Shown here: positions 43,403 through 52,013 of the stretch, piece by piece
How the letters are laid out: each line of letters opens with the position of its first letter
Position numbering within the stretch: the stretch's first letter is position 1
From: an uncultured Pirellulaceae bacterium
GTDB taxonomy: Bacteria > Planctomycetota > Planctomycetia > Pirellulales > Pirellulaceae
Direction: 5' to 3'
Length of the DNA: 52,182 nt
Assembly (NCBI GenBank): GCA_938040995.1
Contig: CALHZT010000225.1
Coordinates: 1 to 52,182 of the forward strand
Made by a program: the position numbers and the translations under genes
The notes under the pieces: generated by a model
Databases searched by the model: none
What the model was told of the DNA's origin: nothing
What the model saw: the letters and a program-made list of their open reading frames with translations, nothing else

Positions 43403-43918
43403 TTGGCTGTAAAAATCAGAATGAAAAAGATGGGGCGGAAACATCGACCCTTTTTCCGCATTTGTGCGGCAGACACTCGTTCACCTCGTGACGGTAAGGT
43501 CATCGAGGAATTGGGAACTTACGACCCAATGGTGAAAGAGACGGATGCACGTGCGCAACTGAAGACAGAGCGAATTGACTATTGGCTGAGCGTCGGTGCA
43601 CAACCTTCGCAAGCCGTCAGTACTCTGATCAAGAAGTACGGCACGAATGGAACGCATCTTGAGGCTCAGCAAGAAGCCATGGCTCGCTTGCAGATCAAGC
43701 CACAAGCTCCGGCTGCGGTAGCGATCGCTTTGCCTGAAAAGGAAGAAGCTGCTCCGGCTGCAGAGGACGCACCAGCGGCGGATGCACCTGCTGACGACGC
43801 GGCCAAAGCCGAAGCGCCAGCGGAAGAAAAAACCGAAGAGGCAGCACCAGCTGAAGAAGCCAAGGCTGAAGAGCCGAAAGCAGAAGCAGCTCCTGCCGAA
43901 GAGAAAAAAGAAGAATAG
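43403..43918 (+). CDS. rpsP: 30S ribosomal protein S16 with long acidic C-terminal extension
   Basis: A 171-residue protein. Residues 1 to about 85 are standard S16 (VKIRMKKMGRKHRPFFRICAADTRSPRDGKVIEELGTYDP), which binds 16S rRNA during early 30S assembly. The next 85 residues are Ala/Glu/Pro-rich and low in complexity (EEAAPAAEDAPAADAPADDA, EEAKAEEPKAEAAPAEEKKEE-type). S16 is usually 75-100 residues, so the tail doubles its size. Translation begins at TTG 43403 with GGAGG eight bases before it. Confidence 0.95.
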   Translation: MAVKIRMKKMGRKHRPFFRICAADTRSPRDGKVIEELGTYDPMVKETDARAQLKTERIDYWLSVGAQPSQAVSTLIKKYGTNGTHLEAQQEAMARLQIKPQAPAAVAIALPEKEEAAPAAEDAPAADAPADDAAKAEAPAEEKTEEAAPAEEAKAEEPKAEAAPAEEKKEE

Positions 43919-43954
43919 TTGTTGGCTCGTAAACCGTAGCCTGATCGCATCACC

Positions 43955-44668
43955 ATGCGTTTTGACATTGTCACCCTGTTTCCCCAGATGTTTCCGGGGT
44001 ACCTCAGCCAAAGCCTTTTGAACAAGGCGATTGAGGAAGGGCTCGTCAATGTCCAGGTTCACGACTTGCGAGACTGGTCGACAGACAAACACAAAATGGT
44101 CGATGATCGACCTTTTGGCGGCGGGCCCGGGATGGTCCTCAAAGTCGAACCGGTAGTCGATTGTGTCGAGTCACTAAGGGCTCGGGAGGAAGCGACTCCG
44201 GATCACCTGATCCTGCTCTCGCCGCAAGGTCGCAAACTCGACCAGCACGTGATTGAGGAATTGGCGTCCAAACAGCAAGTCACCTTGCTCTGCGGTCGCT
44301 ACGAGGGGTTTGACCAGCGTGTTATAGATCTCCTCGAACCGGACGAGATTTCCATTGGAGATTTTGTCCTGAATGGTGGCGAAGTGGCGGCCATGGTCGT
44401 CATCGACGCGGTCATTCGACTGATACCGGGTGTGCTCGGAGACGAGCGCAGCCACCATGAGGATTCGTTTTCGACTGGAAACCGGATGCTCGAGCATGCA
44501 CACTACACCAGACCAAGAGAATATCGAGGCCTGGGAGTTCCTGAGGTGCTGCTCAGTGGCGACCACGGAAAAATCGCTGAATGGCGACAGGCCGAAAGCC
44601 TGAAAAAGACAAAACAACGCCGAGCCGATTTGCTGGGCGACGAACATAAGAACAAACCAACAGATTAG
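43955..44668 (+). CDS. trmD: tRNA (guanine-N1)-methyltransferase TrmD
   Basis: A 237-residue SPOUT methyltransferase that forms m1G37 next to the anticodon and prevents frameshifting. It contains MRFDIVTLFPQMF at the start, DDRPFGGGPGMV (about 50-61), LLSPQGRKLDQ, LLCGRYEGFDQRV (about 108-120) and the knot loop SIGDFVLNGGEVAAM (about 131-146). It follows rpsP by 36 bases; the rimM gene that often lies between them in other bacteria is absent here. Confidence 0.97.
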   Translation: MRFDIVTLFPQMFPGYLSQSLLNKAIEEGLVNVQVHDLRDWSTDKHKMVDDRPFGGGPGMVLKVEPVVDCVESLRAREEATPDHLILLSPQGRKLDQHVIEELASKQQVTLLCGRYEGFDQRVIDLLEPDEISIGDFVLNGGEVAAMVVIDAVIRLIPGVLGDERSHHEDSFSTGNRMLEHAHYTRPREYRGLGVPEVLLSGDHGKIAEWRQAESLKKTKQRRADLLGDEHKNKPTD

Positions 44669-44686
44669 TTCATAAGGAAACTGACC

Positions 44687-45046
44687 ATGAGCCACAAAAT
44701 CATGGAACTCGTCGAGAAGAGCAGCCTGAAGGAAGAGGCTCCTGAATTCGAAGTCGGCGATACCGTAGATGTACACACCAAGATCCTCGAAGGCGAAAAA
44801 GAACGCATTCAGGTTTTTAACGGTACGGTCATTGCCCGTAGCGGAGCCGGAACTCGCGAGATGTTCACCGTTCGACGAATTGTGGCTGGCGAAGGTGTGG
44901 AGCGAAAGTTCCCTTTGCACTCACCACGTATCGAGAAGGTTGAAGTCAAACGACGCAGTGTTGTTCGTCGAGCCAAACTTTACTTCCTGCGTGACCGCAT
45001 CGGAAAGGCGACTCGACTGAAAGAGCGCCGCTTGCCTCGCAATTAG
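44687..45046 (+). CDS. rplS: 50S ribosomal protein L19
   Basis: A 119-residue protein of the large subunit at the interface with 30S. The sequence has the expected PEFEVGDTVDVHTKILEGEKERIQVFNGTVIA, FTVRRIVAGEGVERKFPLHSPRIEKVEV and the basic end RRAKLYFLRDRIGKATRLKERR. Length is normal. It is the last gene of the ffh-rpsP-trmD-rplS group, 18 bases after trmD, and is followed by a terminator. Confidence 0.97.
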   Translation: MSHKIMELVEKSSLKEEAPEFEVGDTVDVHTKILEGEKERIQVFNGTVIARSGAGTREMFTVRRIVAGEGVERKFPLHSPRIEKVEVKRRSVVRRAKLYFLRDRIGKATRLKERRLPRN

Positions 45047-45091
45047 ACTGCAGGAAACACTCGTTCGGGTGGCGCAGAAACCAGAATACTC

Positions 45092-45126
45092 AAAAGCCTA
45101 CTGACGCAGGTCAGTGGGCTTTTCTT
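45092..45126 (+). terminator. Intrinsic terminator after rplS
   Basis: AAAAGCCTACTGAC (45092-45105) pairs with GTCAGTGGGCTTTT (from 45110) around a GCAG loop with one mismatch, followed by TTTTCTTG. It ends the ffh-rplS transcript. Confidence 0.85.
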
Positions 45127-45251
45127 GTGGAAATTTCCTCACGCGGGAACTCTGTGATCCGCCCGGGCCTTGGGCGGATAACGTGTGAAATGGCCGGGCG
45201 GCGACGACTCAATGCATAACGTGGATTGCGTATGGATTGCGCATAAAAAGA

Positions 45252-45278
45252 CGAGTCGAAGAGGGAATCTTCGACTCG
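45252..45278 (-). terminator. Intrinsic terminator of the PEP-CTERM gene
   Basis: On the minus strand an 11-bp stem CGAGTCGAAGA/TCTTCGACTCG with a five-base loop is followed by TCTTTTTATG, 33 bases after the PEP-CTERM stop. Confidence 0.85.
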
Positions 45279-45310
45279 CTGCATGGTTTCAGACTGAGAG
45301 AATCAGTCGA

Positions 45311-46255
45311 CTACTTGCGGCGTCGCAATCCGAGAGCAACAAGTCCCACTAGGACGAGCGAGAGGCTCGATGGCTCAGGAACGATAGAAGCTACTCCGGG
45401 TCCGGAAACTGTTGTCTTTAGCGAAGCCAGGTCCGTTACCCCTGCGTTCGCACCGAAAGTCGTCGAAACAAGGTAATAGGACTGACCTGCGACCAATGAA
45501 ACGCCTTCGATATTTGATCCGTCGAGGATACTTCCCGTTCCCGGATCGAAATCGTCATCCGACGCAATGTTTGTCGAATCGTCTTCGGCGAATGGCTCGT
45601 CGAACAGGTAGAGGAAGCCGTCGAAGCCATCCCATTCTGAAAGAATGCTATAGACACCATCGGTATCAACAGTGAATTCCTGAACACCATAAGGGTGATC
45701 GGCGCCACCACCAGCGGCACGGTCGTAGAAACCAGCATCGAGAAGGACTGGGCCAAAACAGGAAATTGTTGGAGCTCCAGAGAGCGAAAGCGTTAGATCC
45801 CAGTCGGATACCGTTGCGGTCGCATCAAACGTGTCAATCGACAGATAATAAGTGCCGGCTGCAATCGTCAGTGCGTTTCCGAGCTCACCGTCACCGGCAT
45901 CGAGGAAGTCGGATTGAATTCCGCCGGAGGCAGCAGTTACGCCATTGGCGTCAACAAAGGTATCAAGAGAATTCAAAAGGAAAAAGTCCGGGTCGCCGCC
46001 GACGCCGTTGCGAGTCAGCTGGTAGGTGAATTCTTCGGCGGTTGTGAATTGGTAAACATAATCTTCACCCCACACTTGAGCGGCGTTCGAGATTCCATCG
46101 TAGTAAGTGGCTTCATTTCCCGCTCCGGCGGTTGTGCCAGACAGGTTCACGGAACCGATCCCCAGAGTGCCGAGGTCCTCATTAACGATCAGTTGTGCAT
46201 TGGCGTTGGCTACCATGCATGCCATGGTGACAAGAAGCGCGATTCGACGAGTCAT
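45311..46255 (-). CDS. Exported PEP-CTERM protein with DVUA0089-like/pre-peptidase-type beta repeats
   Basis: A 314-residue protein with a signal peptide (MTRRIALLVTMACMVANANA, cut before QLIV) and a C-terminal PEP-CTERM sorting signal: VPEPSSL, a hydrophobic helix and the basic end GLRRRK. It would be processed by an exosortase, none of which is in the window. The mature region has two similar beta-rich modules of about 120 residues, the second with VQEFTVDTDGVYSILSEWDGFDGFLYLFDE, typical of bacterial pre-peptidase C-terminal-like domains. It is probably attached to the cell surface. GGAGAG before ATG 46255 is the ribosome-binding site. Confidence 0.9.
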   Translation of the reverse strand: MTRRIALLVTMACMVANANAQLIVNEDLGTLGIGSVNLSGTTAGAGNEATYYDGISNAAQVWGEDYVYQFTTAEEFTYQLTRNGVGGDPDFFLLNSLDTFVDANGVTAASGGIQSDFLDAGDGELGNALTIAAGTYYLSIDTFDATATVSDWDLTLSLSGAPTISCFGPVLLDAGFYDRAAGGGADHPYGVQEFTVDTDGVYSILSEWDGFDGFLYLFDEPFAEDDSTNIASDDDFDPGTGSILDGSNIEGVSLVAGQSYYLVSTTFGANAGVTDLASLKTTVSGPGVASIVPEPSSLSLVLVGLVALGLRRRK

Positions 46256-46350
46256 TAGTTCTCTCCAATTTCGAAAATAGACAATTTGTTTTGCCGCTAC
46301 ACTGCGGCGTCAAATTTTGCGACGACCATGAAATTGCGCACCGCTTCCAT

Positions 46351-46476
46351 ACGCTGCAAATTTCAGCGAACGGAAATGTCCAAATCCACAAACGGAAGCG
46401 AATGTGCAGACAGTCCCCGTACGCTGCGACTGTTCAGCTCCCGGGGGTGCAACCGCGCACAAATACCGGACGCTGC
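46351..46476 (-). promoter_or_regulatory. Three GCAGCGT(A/C)(C/T)GG boxes upstream of the PEP-CTERM gene
   Basis: Minus-strand boxes GCAGCGTATGG, GCAGCGTACGG and GCAGCGTCCGG have their GCAGCGT at 46351-46357, 46421-46427 and 46470-46476, that is 95 to 220 bases before the start of the PEP-CTERM gene. They may be operators for a DNA-binding regulator. The rest of the 574-base spacer 46256-46829 has no gene I can support. Confidence 0.4.
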
Positions 46477-46565
46477 AACATCAGTTGCATCGGAAACGCA
46501 TTTTCAAATTGGTCGCCAGTAGCTTTGCTCCTTTTGTTCAAATAAAAGTGCCTTGTGGGCACACA

Positions 46566-46628
46566 ATAAAAAAACCACAGCTCTCACGCAGGCTTGCAAA
46601 AAGACGCAGTACTGCACAAAAGCTGTGG
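46566..46628 (-). terminator. Possible terminator or small structured RNA end
   Basis: On the minus strand CCACAGCT (46628-46621) pairs with AGCTGTGG (46582-46575), directly followed by seven T. The loop is long (38 bases) and holds a palindrome GCAGTACTGC. It lies about 200 bases past the bifunctional nuclease gene and could end its transcript or that of a small RNA. Confidence 0.4.
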
Positions 46629-46829
46629 CATTGGGAAACTCGATTCTAAGGGTCTAAATAACTAGGCTTACCGTGCTTAATGAGGTTCTGGGACCAAAAT
46701 TTCAACTGTTCAGCGCTTCACAGCAATCTGTAAAGCACCACGATCTTAACTGTCATGGACGCCTTGTCAATCAACTCCCATTTCGCGCCATCAAAATCAA
46801 AGAAAAGAATCACCCACAATGCGGGATAT

Positions 46830-47234
46830 TTATTCTTGAACCGCGTCTTCGATAACCTCTTCGGAGACATAGATCGGCAGGTGTGGGTCGCAAGTTACGG
46901 CAACGGCAATCGCATCCGAAGGCCGGGCGTCGATCTCCTGCAGTTCTCCTTCATGGCGAATTCGGAGCTTCGCGAAGTACGTATGATCCTTCAGATCAGT
47001 AATAACAACGCTATCGAGGGTAGCGCCCAGAGCTTCGACAGCGTTCACGAGAAGATCATGAGTCAACGGTCGAGGCGTTTCGAACTTCTTGACTCGACGA
47101 TCAATGCTTGTGGCCTCAAAGATCCCTATCAGAATCGGAAACTGTCGCTCTCCGTTGACTTCTTCCAGATAGATCACCTGCTGCTCCTGGATCTCACTGA
47201 TGATGATCCGCGACAGTTGCATTTCGACTTGCAT
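46830..47234 (-). CDS. Bifunctional nuclease family protein (DUF151/BFN)
   Basis: A 134-residue protein of the BFN family, small soluble proteins with reported DNase and RNase activity. It shows the family pattern VIYLEEVNGERQFPILIGIFEATSI (about 20-45), RPLTHDLLVNAVEALGA (about 55-71), VVITDLKDHTYFAKL and IDARPSDAIAVAVTCDPHLPIYVSEEVIEDA (about 101-131). It is alone on its strand between a repeat-rich spacer and the PEP-CTERM region. Confidence 0.92.
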   Translation of the reverse strand: MQVEMQLSRIIISEIQEQQVIYLEEVNGERQFPILIGIFEATSIDRRVKKFETPRPLTHDLLVNAVEALGATLDSVVITDLKDHTYFAKLRIRHEGELQEIDARPSDAIAVAVTCDPHLPIYVSEEVIEDAVQE

Positions 47235-47497
47235 GATGACTCCGATTCAAACCTGATAGCCGCACTATCACAGCACGGGAAACAGTCGCAAGTATAGCGA
47301 AATGACAGAGGACAGCTATTGCCAGCGCATCACGCTTCGCCGCGCCGTTCGTATAGCCACGCGGCGAATGTCCCCAACGCCAGCAGCGCAAATGCCTTGC
47401 GACATCTTAATTCCACGGTAGAGGATGAGGCTACGAGTCCGTTCGTTGCGTGCTATCCCACGGGACTCGTGGCCTCGTCCACCACAGTTGACTCTTG

Positions 47498-47715
47498 GGA
47501 TCGTTCGAGAAATTACTGCCTGATCTTCCTCCGTCATTCCCGCGCAGGCGGGAATCCATTGAATCGGACTGGCTTTTTGATGCCGGGAAAGACATCGAGC
47601 GTTAACACGCTTCGAGTGGGTCCCCGCGTTCGCGGGGAAGACGGCCATAGGCGCCATAGGCCGTCAATTGAGTCGTCATGAACGGAGATTCGACACTAAT
47701 CGATCGAACGATCCT
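47498..47715 (-). repeat. About 215-bp interspersed repeat, copy B
   Basis: It is the reverse-complement copy of the element at 34048-34263, matching over nearly its whole length, with GGATCGTTCG at one end and GAACGATCCT (47706-47715) at the other. Its hairpins include TTCCCGCGCAGGCGGGAA. Frames reading through it give the peptide WIPACAGMT, a familiar false protein from such repeats. The remaining spacer 47235-47497 shows no supported gene. Confidence 0.85.
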
Positions 47716-47756
47716 TAGTTGTTTTGCAGCAATGGGGCGAACGAAAACAACGGTCG

Positions 47757-50700
47757 CTATTTCTGCTTTCGAAGTTCCTTGAGAGCCGCTTCAACCTGCT
47801 CCAGCTGGGCCTTCATTTCGACCAGCGACTCCCGCTCACGCTCGACGACATCGGCCGGAGCCCGATCGACGAAATTGGCATTTGTCAGCTTCTTTTCCTT
47901 ACCAGCAATCGCACCCGAAAGTTTTTGTTGGAGCTTTTCATTGCGTTTCTCCTCCGCCTCGACGTCTATGAAGTCTTTAAGATCAACATGCACGTCCATT
48001 CCGGAGAGGTTTACCGTCGCAGAAGTCGCCGGGGCCTTCACATCTTTCCCCCATCCAACATTCTTCGCATTCGCCATCGACTGGAACGACGCTTCCATCG
48101 GTTGCAGCAAGCTTGTGTCCGCCTCGTCACAAGTCACCGAGAATTCGATCTCCTGCTTCGGAGCGATTCCCTGGCGACTGCGGATTTCGCGAAGAGCTCC
48201 GAGCACCGCCTGGAACTTCGCAAACTTCTGTTCGATCGAAGTGTCCTGCAACTTTTTATCGAAAGTTGGCCACGGTGCAACGATCACATGCTCAACTGGC
48301 GCCGCCGGACTTTGCAGGCCTCGCTCGGGCGCGATCTGCCCAAGCAAGCTCCACATCTCTTCGGTAATGAACGGCATGATCGGGTGCAACAGTCGCATCA
48401 GCGTATCCAGCGTATGAGCCAACACCCGCTGCGCAACCGTTCTCGTTGCGGGATCCTGCAACCGGGTCTTGGCCATCTCAACATAGAAACTGCAAAACTC
48501 GTCCCACGCAAAATCGTAAAGCGTACGCGACGCATCAGCGTACTTGTACGTCTCAAGACACTGAGTCACTTCCTGCGTCACCGTGGACAGGCGGCTGAGA
48601 ATCCAACGATCCTCAATCGAAAGATCCGATTCGGCAACGGGACCGGCTGTATAGCCTTCGAGGTTCATCAACGCAAAGCGGGAGGCATTCCAGAGCTTGT
48701 TGGCAAAGTTTCTTGAAACTTCAAACCGTTCGCTGACGACAGCCCCACGAGGCAACGCCTTGTCCGCATCTTCACGGGCCCACTGAGTCGAAAATTCCTT
48801 GTTGCAATTCTTGCAGGGAACCTTCGGCAGCTCGCGAACCTTCTTCGTCTGGTCCATCAACTGATTGCAGTGAGGACACTCAAACTGAACCGGCATCCGC
48901 ACGTCCTGAGTATCCGTCGTCAAAAACGCCAGACCAAAACGTAACGCATCCGGGCCGAACTTCTGAATGACATCGAGGGGATCGACGCCGTTGCCCTTCG
49001 ATTTGGACATCGTTTCGCCATACCCGTCGAGAATCTTCGGATGAATGAAAACTTCGCTAAACGGAATGTCACCCATATTGTTCAGGCCAGCGAGAACCAT
49101 TCGCGCCACCCACAGGGTAATGATGTCTCGCGACGTAATCAGCGTGCTTGTCGGATAGTAGTATTCCAGCTCCGCCGTCTTTTCCGGCCAACCTAACGTT
49201 GAATGCGGCCACAGCGCCGAGCTGAACCACGTATCCAGCACGTCTTCTTCGCGATCGTATCCCAGCGAAGCGATTTTGGTTTCCAACGCTTCGTCTTCGT
49301 CGATCACGCAAACGTGGACTGTCGCAAAGAGGCCGTCGGTATCATCCGTTTCAGGTTTTTCAATCGAAAACGCGACTTTGCCATCAGCGACTTCGGGCAT
49401 CGCCTCCAACGCCGACGTGAGCAAGTCGCAACCAGCCTGATCCGAACACTGCTTCGACCAGATTGGAATCTGGTGGCCCCACCACAGCTGACGGCTAACG
49501 GGCCAGTCGCGCTTCTCCGACAACCAGTCCAGATATCCTTTCGCGTAGCGTTCCGGATAAATGCTGACTCGACCGTCCGACACGGCGTCCATCGCCGATT
49601 GAGCCAACTGGTCCATCCGCACGAACCATTGATCGGCAAGATACGGTTCGATCGGCGTTTTACTTCGATCCGAATGAGCCAACTCGATCTCGCGATCCTC
49701 AATCAGCTCCATCAGGTTGAGCGATTCGAGATCGGCAACGACGGCTTCGCGAGCCTTCTTGATCGTCAGCCCCTGGTACTTGCCCGCCTGGGCATTCATC
49801 GTCCCCTCGGGATTGAGGATGTTGATCATCGGCAAGCCGGCTCGCAAACCGACTTCGTAATCGTTTGGATCATGAGCCGGCGTGATCTTCACGCAACCGC
49901 TTCCCAATTCGGGCTTTGCCCACTCATCGACGACAAGCGGAATTTTGCGTTCTATCAACGGCAACAGTAGCATCCGTCCATCAGCCGCCATGTCGCGCAG
50001 CATTTCCAGCTGCGGCAGGAGCTCTTTTCTTCGAGTCGCCAGTTCGTCCAGTTGCGACTGAACCGCTTCCTTGTCATTTTCACTTGCCGCAGCCAGCTTG
50101 TCTTTCAAGTCGGCTTCGTATTTATCAAGCGCCTTGGCAGGATTCGGATGAACGGCAACCGCCGTATCGCCTAACATCGTTTCCGGCCGCGTCGTCGCGA
50201 TCGTTACAAACTTCGGCTCACCGGGCTTCGGATCGATGACGGGATACTTGAAGTGCCAGAAATGTCCGGGCTTGGACATATGAAAAACTTCGTCATCGCT
50301 AACCGCGGTTTGCAGGAACGTGTCCCAATTCACCAGCCGCTTGCCGCGATAGATCAGATCTTTTTGAAACAGATCGAAGAAGGTACGACGCACCGCGCGT
50401 GCGCACTGGTCATCGAGCGTAAAACGGACTCGCTCCCAATCGCAGCTGGAGCCAATCTGCTTCAGCTGCCCGAGAATGCGGGTCTCGTATTGTTCCTTCC
50501 ATGCCCAGATACGCTCGACCAGCGCTTCGCGTCCCAGATCATGGCGGGTCTTGTTTTCTTCCTCTTTCAACCGCCGTTCGACGACTGCCTGAGTCGCAAT
50601 ACCCGCATGATCGGTTCCGGGCATCCACAGAGTATTGAATCCCTGCATTCGCTTGAACCGGATCACGGTATCCTGCAACGTATTGTTCAGAGCATGCCCC

Positions 50701-50897
50701 AGATGCAACGCACCGGTAACGTTCGGCGGCGGGATCACGATGGTGAATGGCTTGCGGTCCGGATCCGGCTCGCTATGGAAATATCCCTGCTGTTCCCACA
50801 TGGCAAACAGCCGAGGCTGGGCTTCGGCGAAATCGAACCGGTTGGGGATTTGCTCTGGATCAAAATCAGCGGCGGATTCGGGGCTGGCAGTGGGCAT
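47757..50897 (-). CDS. valS: Valyl-tRNA synthetase with zinc-ribbon insert
   Basis: A 1046-residue class I synthetase that charges tRNA-Val and edits Thr. It has the HIGH-type motif PPPNVTGALHLGHALN (about 59-74), WMPGTDHAGIATQ, editing-domain blocks ATTRPETMLGDTAVAVHP and ITPAHDPNDYEVG, and MSKSKGNGVDPLD (KMSKS, about 625-637). The C-terminal coiled coil is present. Two unusual features: a charged helical insert in the editing domain (about 265-310) and, after the KMSKS region, a four-Cys zinc ribbon (CPHC...CKNC, about 672-705). ATG 50897 was preferred over an upstream TTG. The lipase gene is divergent. Confidence 0.97.
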   Translation of the reverse strand: MPTASPESAADFDPEQIPNRFDFAEAQPRLFAMWEQQGYFHSEPDPDRKPFTIVIPPPNVTGALHLGHALNNTLQDTVIRFKRMQGFNTLWMPGTDHAGIATQAVVERRLKEEENKTRHDLGREALVERIWAWKEQYETRILGQLKQIGSSCDWERVRFTLDDQCARAVRRTFFDLFQKDLIYRGKRLVNWDTFLQTAVSDDEVFHMSKPGHFWHFKYPVIDPKPGEPKFVTIATTRPETMLGDTAVAVHPNPAKALDKYEADLKDKLAAASENDKEAVQSQLDELATRRKELLPQLEMLRDMAADGRMLLLPLIERKIPLVVDEWAKPELGSGCVKITPAHDPNDYEVGLRAGLPMINILNPEGTMNAQAGKYQGLTIKKAREAVVADLESLNLMELIEDREIELAHSDRSKTPIEPYLADQWFVRMDQLAQSAMDAVSDGRVSIYPERYAKGYLDWLSEKRDWPVSRQLWWGHQIPIWSKQCSDQAGCDLLTSALEAMPEVADGKVAFSIEKPETDDTDGLFATVHVCVIDEDEALETKIASLGYDREEDVLDTWFSSALWPHSTLGWPEKTAELEYYYPTSTLITSRDIITLWVARMVLAGLNNMGDIPFSEVFIHPKILDGYGETMSKSKGNGVDPLDVIQKFGPDALRFGLAFLTTDTQDVRMPVQFECPHCNQLMDQTKKVRELPKVPCKNCNKEFSTQWAREDADKALPRGAVVSERFEVSRNFANKLWNASRFALMNLEGYTAGPVAESDLSIEDRWILSRLSTVTQEVTQCLETYKYADASRTLYDFAWDEFCSFYVEMAKTRLQDPATRTVAQRVLAHTLDTLMRLLHPIMPFITEEMWSLLGQIAPERGLQSPAAPVEHVIVAPWPTFDKKLQDTSIEQKFAKFQAVLGALREIRSRQGIAPKQEIEFSVTCDEADTSLLQPMEASFQSMANAKNVGWGKDVKAPATSATVNLSGMDVHVDLKDFIDVEAEEKRNEKLQQKLSGAIAGKEKKLTNANFVDRAPADVVERERESLVEMKAQLEQVEAALKELRKQK

Positions 50898-50938
50898 AAT
50901 TTCTTCACACGAATTGAAAAACTGGCTATATAAACGCA

Positions 50939-51970
50939 ATGATAGAGCAGCAAGCCGAGTCGCGGGAGGGCAATGCCCTGGCTAATAAAACGGGTCCTTG
51001 CCACGGAGGACAAGTCGAGCGAAAACATGGTTCGCAATCCACCTGTTTGAGCCAACCTCCAGAAGAAAGCCGCCGGGCGAATCGCCAAGCCATGCAACAA
51101 GAATCACCCGACAAAAAATCGGCTGCGACTCGTATTCACGATGAGACCGTGGACTACAGATTTCATTCGGACCCGCTCACCCAGCCACTGGCAGAAGTTA
51201 GCTTTCTCCGCCGCTCCCTGCTGCTCGCCGAGCTGGCTTACGTCGCCTATCTCGAAGAAGACAGTGCCGCGACGGTTGTCGATGATGTCGGCTTGCGTGA
51301 AACGCTATTCCTCGAAGAAGACGGCTCGCAGGCGTACGTATTCCGAACGGAACACGATACGATTGTGGCGTGTCGCGGGACGGAGCCGAACGAGTGGAAC
51401 GACATTCGCGCCGACCTGAACGCGTTGATGGCAGTCTCCGAAACGGTCGGACGCGTTCATCGTGGCTTCAAGAAAGAAGTCGACGATCTCTGGCCGCGAC
51501 TGGAACAGGAGTTGGCTGAAAATAACAAGCCACTCTGGTTTACCGGGCACTCCCTCGGTGGCGCGATGGCGACGATCTGTGCGACTCGTTGTCGCCTGTC
51601 GATGATCGATTCAAATCCGCAGGAGCTCCATACGTTTGGCAGCCCACGAGTCGGCAATAAAACGTACGTCAATCACGTTAAGCTCCAGCATATGCGGTGG
51701 GTCAACAACAATGACCTGGTGACTCGTGTTCCTCCGTCGTGGATGGGATACCGGCATACTGGTACGCAATTGTATTTCGATTCGAACGGTGATTTCCGCA
51801 AGCTCACAAAGATCCAGCGCGGGCGTGATCGTTGGCGCGGATTTTTCAAGGGACTCAAGAAGCGTCAGTTTGATCATTTCTCAGATCACTCGATGAAGCT
51901 CTATGTCGAAGGAATCTGGAAGTGCGTTCAGCAGCAACGTGATGCAGATGTGGAATCGGCAATCGGATAA
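50939..51970 (+). CDS. Class 3 lipase (alpha/beta hydrolase)
   Basis: A protein of up to 343 residues. The lipase class 3 core begins near residue 85 (SLLLAELAYVAYLEED) and contains ACRGTEPNEWNDIRADLNA (oxyanion region), the nucleophile elbow FTGHSLGGAMA, the catalytic Asp in VNNNDLVTRVPP and the His in HFSDHSMKLY. It should hydrolyse acylglycerols or related esters. No signal peptide is obvious. ATG 50939 gives a long polar N-terminal extension with no likeness; ATG 51092 (292 residues) is an equally good start. Confidence 0.9.
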   Translation: MIEQQAESREGNALANKTGPCHGGQVERKHGSQSTCLSQPPEESRRANRQAMQQESPDKKSAATRIHDETVDYRFHSDPLTQPLAEVSFLRRSLLLAELAYVAYLEEDSAATVVDDVGLRETLFLEEDGSQAYVFRTEHDTIVACRGTEPNEWNDIRADLNALMAVSETVGRVHRGFKKEVDDLWPRLEQELAENNKPLWFTGHSLGGAMATICATRCRLSMIDSNPQELHTFGSPRVGNKTYVNHVKLQHMRWVNNNDLVTRVPPSWMGYRHTGTQLYFDSNGDFRKLTKIQRGRDRWRGFFKGLKKRQFDHFSDHSMKLYVEGIWKCVQQQRDADVESAIG

Positions 51971-52013
51971 AGCGACATGATAGAGCGACAGCTGGCCCCA
52001 CGAATAACTCTGA

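Noticed and set aside
47316..47681. Two overlapping open frames of 113-120 codons
   Set aside because: They read through the interspersed repeat and give the well-known spurious peptide WIPACAGMT.
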